A stretch of 64,000 nt of DNA from Leucosporidium creatinivorum. Its lineage: Eukaryota > Basidiomycota > Microbotryomycetes > Leucosporidiales > Leucosporidiaceae. The stretch lies in the NCBI GenBank assembly GCA_001600635.1, contig BCKL01000037.1:92185-156184 (forward strand), read 5' to 3'. Shown here in pieces: positions 59,001-64,000 of this stretch (position 1 is the stretch's first letter; the number at the start of each line of letters is the position of its first letter). The position numbers and the translations under genes were made by a program. The notes beneath the pieces were generated by a model, which searched no databases, was not told the origin of the DNA, and saw only the letters and a list, made by a program, of their open reading frames with translations.

Positions 59001-60781
59001 GCAGGTCGTCATCTCCTCGTCGCCCGAGTCGCTGGTATCCTACGCCGACGAGCTTGTCGAGAGCATCACCGCCAAGATGGCTCTCGGCTTCAGCGACCTC
59101 GGACGCTCGACGCCGCAGGTCAAGCTGCGCCTCTGCAAGCACCTGATGCAGGCGCTATCGACCTTCTTCGACCATCGTACACTCGGACAGGCCGTCTCTA
59201 CCCCGGTCTTGACCGACTTGCTCGCCGAGCTCACGGGTCGGCTGCTCGACACCGCCGAGAACCCCGAGACCGAGGCCATCTCGAGCTTGAGCAAGGTGCT
59301 CAACATGGTCCTCATCCGCATCTTTCACCACGCCGACCCTAACGCATGCTTCAGGTGAGCCTCCTCGCTGCTACCTTGCGTCGCCGTGAAGCTGACCTCT
59401 CCGACGTCGACAGCGCCCTCTTCTCGGTCCTGCACGACGCCACTCACGACCTGCGCGAGCTTCGTGGTCAGGAGCTGGCCGATCGGGCCAAGTACGCCGA
59501 GCTCGTGATGAAGGTGAGTCGCCATTTTGCACTCTTGACGAATCTCGCTGATCTTGCCCCGCCCTCGCAGTGCCTCTGGAAGGTCTCCAAGACGGTCAAG
59601 GAGAGCCTCGAGAGCCGCTCCCTCGCCGCTTCCCACCTCCTTCGCGACATCAACATCTTCCTCGAGCGTATCCCACCAGCTCAATGGCGTCGACGAGCCA
59701 CCGACAACATCCCCCTCGCCGACATGCCCCTTCGTACGGTCAAGACCATCCTCCAGCAGGTCGTCAGCGTCTACGGCGACTCGGTCTTTGACGAGCTGGA
59801 CGAGATCGAGTCGGCGGAGAGTTCGTTTGTCTACCAATACCTCGTTCGCCTCGGCAACACGGCCAACGCTGGCACCAGGCGAGGAAGCGCCGACTCGCAG
59901 GCGACTATCCCTCTCGCTAGGCAGACGTCAGCGGGATCCCTCGCATCAGTTCGGCGGGAAACAGCGCCATCGAGGATGTCGGCGACGTCGCCTCCCTTGA
60001 CCAGCGCGCCGGTCGAGCGGCAGCCGTCGTCGAGCTCGGCTGGCTCGGCGAGGGCAGAAGTCATGGCGGCGGCTGTCGCGAGTCCGGGAGGAGCCGACGT
60101 CGAGATGAACCATCGTCTGAAGGAGATCTTCGGTATGTCGTACTGGGCGTGCAGCTCGAATGACAAGGCTGACCTCTCGCCCTTCAGACCTCATCGGTGA
60201 CCCAACACATTCGCGCGAGGTGAACTCGACTTCGCTCTGCGACTTGTGACTCCCAGCTGACCCTTACACCGTTACGCAGGGAATCGCCGAGCTGTACGCC
60301 TACCAGAAGCAGCACCCCGAGGCGCAATCTCGGATCGATACTTGGTGGGTCTAGCTTTCGCCTCGCGCTGGCCGAAGCTCTCGCTGACTCTTCCTCGCTT
60401 TCCTTCTTCTCTTCACCGCGCTATAGGATGTCGGGAACGGGTGGCTACTTCCAAAGCTACATGCGGAGAGCGCTGGCCAACCTCGCTTCGGCCGACGATG
60501 CCCCCTCATCTCGCGACGTCGCCTCCGCCGAGCCCGCTGCTGTTGCATCGCCATCATCTCGGCCCGTCTCCTCATCATCATCTACACCGACTCGTCCAGC
60601 CTCTGGAGCACGGATGTCGTTCGGCGGAGCTGCCCCTGCCACCCCGGGCAACTCGGATCGGTTGAGTCAGCTGCAGGGTTAGTCAAAACCTCTCCCGACG
60701 TCACGAGCGTTCGCTGACTTCTTTCTGCTCCTCAACAGGTCTCTTCGGCTATGGCGACAAGCCAGCGCCGACGGCTTAGGG
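53073..60781 (+). CDS. STU2: XMAP215/ch-TOG family microtubule polymerase
   Basis: Binds tubulin through TOG domains and speeds microtubule plus-end growth at spindle poles, kinetochores and the cortex. ATG at 53073 (MDGAPPEEDFDKLSAEERAA), TAG at 60779-60781, more than 15 short introns, about 2,100 residues. TOG arrays: SWKARLSAYTELISTFKD with DSNAVAQEKGVEAV; KWKDRKELALEPLLSLIK; NWKQRLEGITALHDWL; NWKIRKEALETIQSILE with LADSNKIVQQLALDIVSR; and FNSILEHGLVSKNARIRAES. Each opens with the W-K-x-R signature and has the conserved HEAT helices. Between and after them are basic Ser/Pro/Ala/Lys linkers (lattice binding). The C-terminal part has a helical bundle (LDTQDLAKCADALKQVQ) and a short tail. Five TOGs match ch-TOG-type proteins and not the two-TOG budding-yeast Stu2. 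Confidence 0.92.
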
Positions 60782-61054
60782 CGATAGAGGAGGGGGGGAA
60801 CGGAACAGGCCTTGTGTTGTGCAGTCGAGGCTCGTAATGTAACATTCAATTTCTAGAACGCTACAGCAGTGTACAGAGCTGCTTTGCAGTCCGAATTGTG
60901 AGGAACAAGCATCTCAAAGCGGGAGAGGAGTCATGTAGCACCGAGCCCTCCAGAGAAGCGATTCGAGCGCTGAGACGGCTTTGTCTCCTGCTACATTCGT
61001 CTCTCGCCCGGTTCGACCGCTTCACAGTCGGTGCAGCAGCCGCTTGTCGTCACT

Positions 61055-63481
61055 ATGCCTTCGACTACACCCAGTAACAGCCCTCCGCCCCGTCCTCCCG
61101 GCTTCCTCTCGCCCAGCGGCTCCCTCTCGGCCAACATGGCCAACAACGCTCAGCAAAACCTTCCCAGCTTCGACCAGCGCTCTTCCACCACTCCAGAGCA
61201 GCAGCAGCAAACCTCTACTCGTGCATCCAAGTCAGCTCGTGCCGGTGGCGCCGTCGCTGGCAGCTCCGCGTCAGCCCAAGCGCTCGGTGCCGATGGACCT
61301 ACGCAGGCGGTAGGCAAGCGTGGCGCTCAACCCGTAGGAGAGACGTTCAACTCGTTGTCCAAGCTTCTCGAAGCTCGTCTTGAGAAAGAGGGGGGGGAGC
61401 TTGGGCGCCAAAGCCGACGAGACCCCCTCGGCGTGCACCTTCTTTTGCTCCCAGAAGCGCGGCGGATGCAAGTGGGCTGCAAGAGCCGACGTCAAGGATA
61501 CGCCAGGAGAAGGAAAACGCTACCTACTCGACGAGCAAGCGAGCACTTGGGAGCACGGCGATGAGTGCCGAATCATTTCGAGTCGCAAGGGCAAGGGAGT
61601 CGACAGGGGCGCCGAGGGTGAGTTGTGTACAGAAGCGCCACTCCCGACACCTCGAAGCTGACTCTGGGCGTCTACGCTGTCCTGCATAGCTCCCATCCCC
61701 TCGACGGCGAAGGGACAGTTTCGTCGCCGCGAGGAGCGCCGAGCTTCGGATGACCTGCAGGACCTCGGAGCTGCTCCTCCGAGCAAGAAGGTGTGTCTCC
61801 ATCCTCTAGACTACGGACCAAAAGCTGACTGTTTGCCCCTTGCGCTCGTCTCGGCGTTAGAGCTCTCGTCTGCCTCGAGTGGGCGACCGTTTCTTCGTGC
61901 CCAGGAACGCCGTCGCCGAGACGTCGGCTGTCACCGAAGGCGTCTTCGGTTCCGGCTTCAAGGTCGTCGACGAGTTCACTCGCAAGTGCGCCAGGTCTGG
62001 CTGCTCGTTCAAATTCTCGCTCGTGGAGGAGGACGATGGATGGACGACCATCGATTCAGGCGCCGTTCTCACCCATAACCATCCCGCATCGCGAGCGCCG
62101 CTGCCATTGAGAAGTCGGCCAAGTACGAAGCGTTGCAAGCGTCTCGCAAGGGCAAGGTCAGTTTGCTCAGAGGCCGACGGCGAGATCTCGCTTCATTGGG
62201 CTCGTCGCTCGTGGTCTTCGCTAACACCTCGCGCTGCTTCGTACTCAGAAATGCCCTCCTCCTCGCTCACCCGCCCCCGACTTCGTCGACGACGACAGCT
62301 CGGTCGAGGCTGATGGGCGCAACCTGGTACGTCTCAAGCCTCTACGACACCCTTGAGTCGGTATATACAGCTGACTTCCCTCATCAACACTACTCCTACA
62401 GGGCTTCCGACTTCCTCGAGTCGGCGATCACTTCTCGAGTCGCAACGATGCCAAGGAGAAGATCTCGACCCTGTTGTGGAGCGTGTACTGCTATGGGGTG
62501 AGGCTGGATGGGAGTTCCATGAGGTGCAAGGGCAAGAGGGGTCATGACGAAGGAGTGCAGTGCCCCTACCAGCTCTCCTTCGCGACGAGTCCGACCAGCG
62601 ACGCCGTCACCATCGTCAAGCCGTCCAAGCTCTTCCACAACCACCGGTCCAACCCCAACTGGTTTGCTCATGAGCTCGCAGGAGAGTACAAAGCTTTTCA
62701 GAAGCTGCAGGAACCTGGCGTGAGTCCTCGATTGGCCGAGCGCCGAGGGTTGAGCTGAGCTCGCGCTGACCCATTTTACCCAAAGCAGAGCACCGTCGGA
62801 CCCAAGAAGAGGAAACCCGCTCCCACTACTTCCCAGAAACCCAATGAGGAGGACCAGCGCACTCTTGCCGCGTCGAAGCGCGCTCGAGCCTCGGCTTCGA
62901 CTTCGGCGACGACCTCCACCAGCTCTCACACCGTCACAGGAGGATCGAAGCCTGCCGCTCCTCGCCACAAAGCACCTCCCTCGGCTTCTTTGGTGCGTCA
63001 GGGGTCGTCCTCGGCAGATACGGACATGCTCGACCTCTCGAACGACTCGGACGAGGAGGGTTTCTCCAACGATACGGACGAGGAAGACGTCAAGCCTCAG
63101 CTCCACCTCGCCTCCGGATCGACTGCCAGCCGCGCTCCCTCTTCTCGCTCGTCCGCCACTGCGCATAAACCTCACGCCCCCCGAGTCAAAGCCGCCGCCG
63201 CCGCCCCCTTCGTGAAATCCCCTTCCGCCGAGCCTCCCTCCTTCGACCTCGACCTCCAGACGTTCCTCAACAAGCTCCGCCCGGGCTTCACCGACTTTGG
63301 CGACGAGTACCACCAGCACTTTGTCAAGGAGGGCGTCAAGAACGTGACGGTCCTGCGTTTCATGGCGGGACAGCAGGGAGGAGCGTGGTTGAAGCTGCTG
63401 GAGCGCCTCGAGTCTGAATCGAAAGTGCCCGAGGTGGCTCTCGAGTTGTTCAAGGAGTGTATGATGAGATTGGTGGCGTGA
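61055..63481 (+). CDS. Triple FAR1/GCM1-like finger protein with C-terminal helical module
   Basis: ATG at 61055 (MPSTTPSNSPPPRPP), TGA at 63479-63481, about seven exons. Finger 1: QPVGETFNSLSKLLEA, CTFFCSQKRGGCKWAARAD and WEHGDEC. Finger 2: LPRVGDRFFVPRNAVAE, RKCARSGCSFKFSLVEEDDG and LTHNHP. Finger 3: LPRVGDHFSSRNDAKEK, RCKGKRGHDEGVQCPYQLSF and LFHNHR. Then a basic Ser-rich linker, an acidic patch (DSDEEGFSNDTDEED) and the helical module FDLDLQTFLNKLRPGFTDFG with WLKLLERLES. The frame slips twice at homopolymers: in the G8 run 61390-61397 and at CCC 62083-62085 after THNHP. Both look like one-base length errors but could be real damage. Family as 1386-3499; nuclear DNA-binding regulator inferred. 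Confidence 0.72.
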
Positions 63482-63890
63482 TAGGCTTGAGTTTGCAACA
63501 TACTGTGCTTTGACGCTTCTGTTGCGAGGTCGAGGCGACGTTGCGCGGCTATCAATCTCGGCGCCTGCGAAAGGTGAGCTCGGCGAAGCTGCTGCGCGAT
63601 GCATTCTGCCCCGATGAGTACGCTCTGCATCAGCGAAGTGAATCTGAACGTCTACTATCATTTCTGAGCGACTTGACCCTCCTTCGTGAGGCCATCTTGA
63701 CCCTTGCCGCCGCTTGAAGGGCGAAAGCGAGCTCTCGCAGGTTGCCTCTGACTACATCTCTTCGTCTCTTCTCTCGACTCGGGTTTCCCTACAGAACTCG
63801 GCTAACTTTCTACAGCTCGCTACTGCACGCTCTCCGACCTCTGCACCTCGACTTGCGCCGCTCCAACTCGACTGGCTCCTCAGGCGAGCG
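63482..63890. other. Intergenic region
   Basis: 3' flank of the triple-finger gene and promoter of the gene starting at 63891. Two CTACAG acceptor-like sites (about 63790 and 63815) may end a 5' UTR intron of the downstream gene. Confidence 0.4.
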
Positions 63891-64000
63891 ATGGAAGCAG
63901 CGGCGACCAACGGCCAGTCGGAGAGGGAGCAGCTCCCTTCTAGCACTACTTCCGCACATCAACAGAGCTCGCTCGACTCTACCATGCAGCCCACCGACGA
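63891..64000 (+). CDS. Start of a gene, 3' part beyond window
   Basis: ATG at 63891 opens a Ser/Gln/Thr-rich frame (MEAAATNGQSEREQ) that stays open to the window end; a second ATG is at 63984. The preceding 100 bases are polypyrimidine-rich like other promoters or 5' UTRs here. No family can be named from 36 residues. Confidence 0.4.
   Translation, partial: MEAAATNGQSEREQLPSSTTSAHQQSSLDSTMQPTD

Noticed and set aside
1-64000. CRISPR arrays, rRNA or retroelements
   Set aside because: Looked for regular repeat-spacer patterns, rRNA cores and reverse-transcriptase or integrase motifs; none was seen.

Overview
The window is a gene-dense, GC-rich nuclear segment of a basidiomycete fungus. The best guess is a red yeast of the Pucciniomycotina (Rhodotorula/Sporobolomyces-like Microbotryomycetes). 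This is inferred from the many short introns (about 45-110 nt) with GTGAGT-type donors and a strong (G)CTGAC branch point 10-30 nt before the acceptor, from the codon bias, and from the families present. Two ambiguous bases (2351, 2443) and several homopolymer-length discrepancies suggest a draft assembly. All gene models were spliced by eye; exon ends are supported by reading frame, donor/branch/acceptor pattern and family conservation, not by transcripts.

Left part (1-7.3 kb): four minus-strand genes. Three (1-962, 1386-3499, 5526-7051) carry FAR1/GCM1-like zinc-finger modules, and 3954-5118 shares only a C-terminal helical module with the family. More distant relatives lie at 26908-31146 and 61055-63481, so six genes of the window belong to, or share modules with, one apparently lineage-specific family. 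A likely MITE-like insertion bounded by 25-nt inverted repeats (5131-5736) covers the 3' end of the third finger gene.

Middle part (7.6-26 kb): a 7-TM membrane protein, nucleoside diphosphate kinase (with a GC-AG intron), an anion:cation symporter-type MFS permease, a 2OG-Fe(II) oxygenase, O-acetylhomoserine sulfhydrylase (MET17), a second 2OG oxygenase, a PTC7-type PP2C phosphatase and QCR7. Permease, oxygenases and MET17 sit together and could form a sulfur-scavenging neighbourhood (inference). Two gene relics lie here: an inverted partial copy of the permease (about 19.78-20.13 kb) and a mosaic relic of transketolase (about 25.3-26.0 kb).

Right part (26.9-64 kb): a long low-complexity finger protein, transketolase TKL1, a sugar transporter behind a 2.1-kb intergenic region, a C2H2/fungal-TF-domain regulator, two tandem ARM-like/MYND-finger paralogues, PAM17, a BTB-domain protein, the XMAP215/Stu2 microtubule polymerase (7.7 kb, about 2,100 residues), a triple-finger family member and the start of one more gene. 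No tRNA, rRNA, CRISPR array, centromere or retroelement was recognised.
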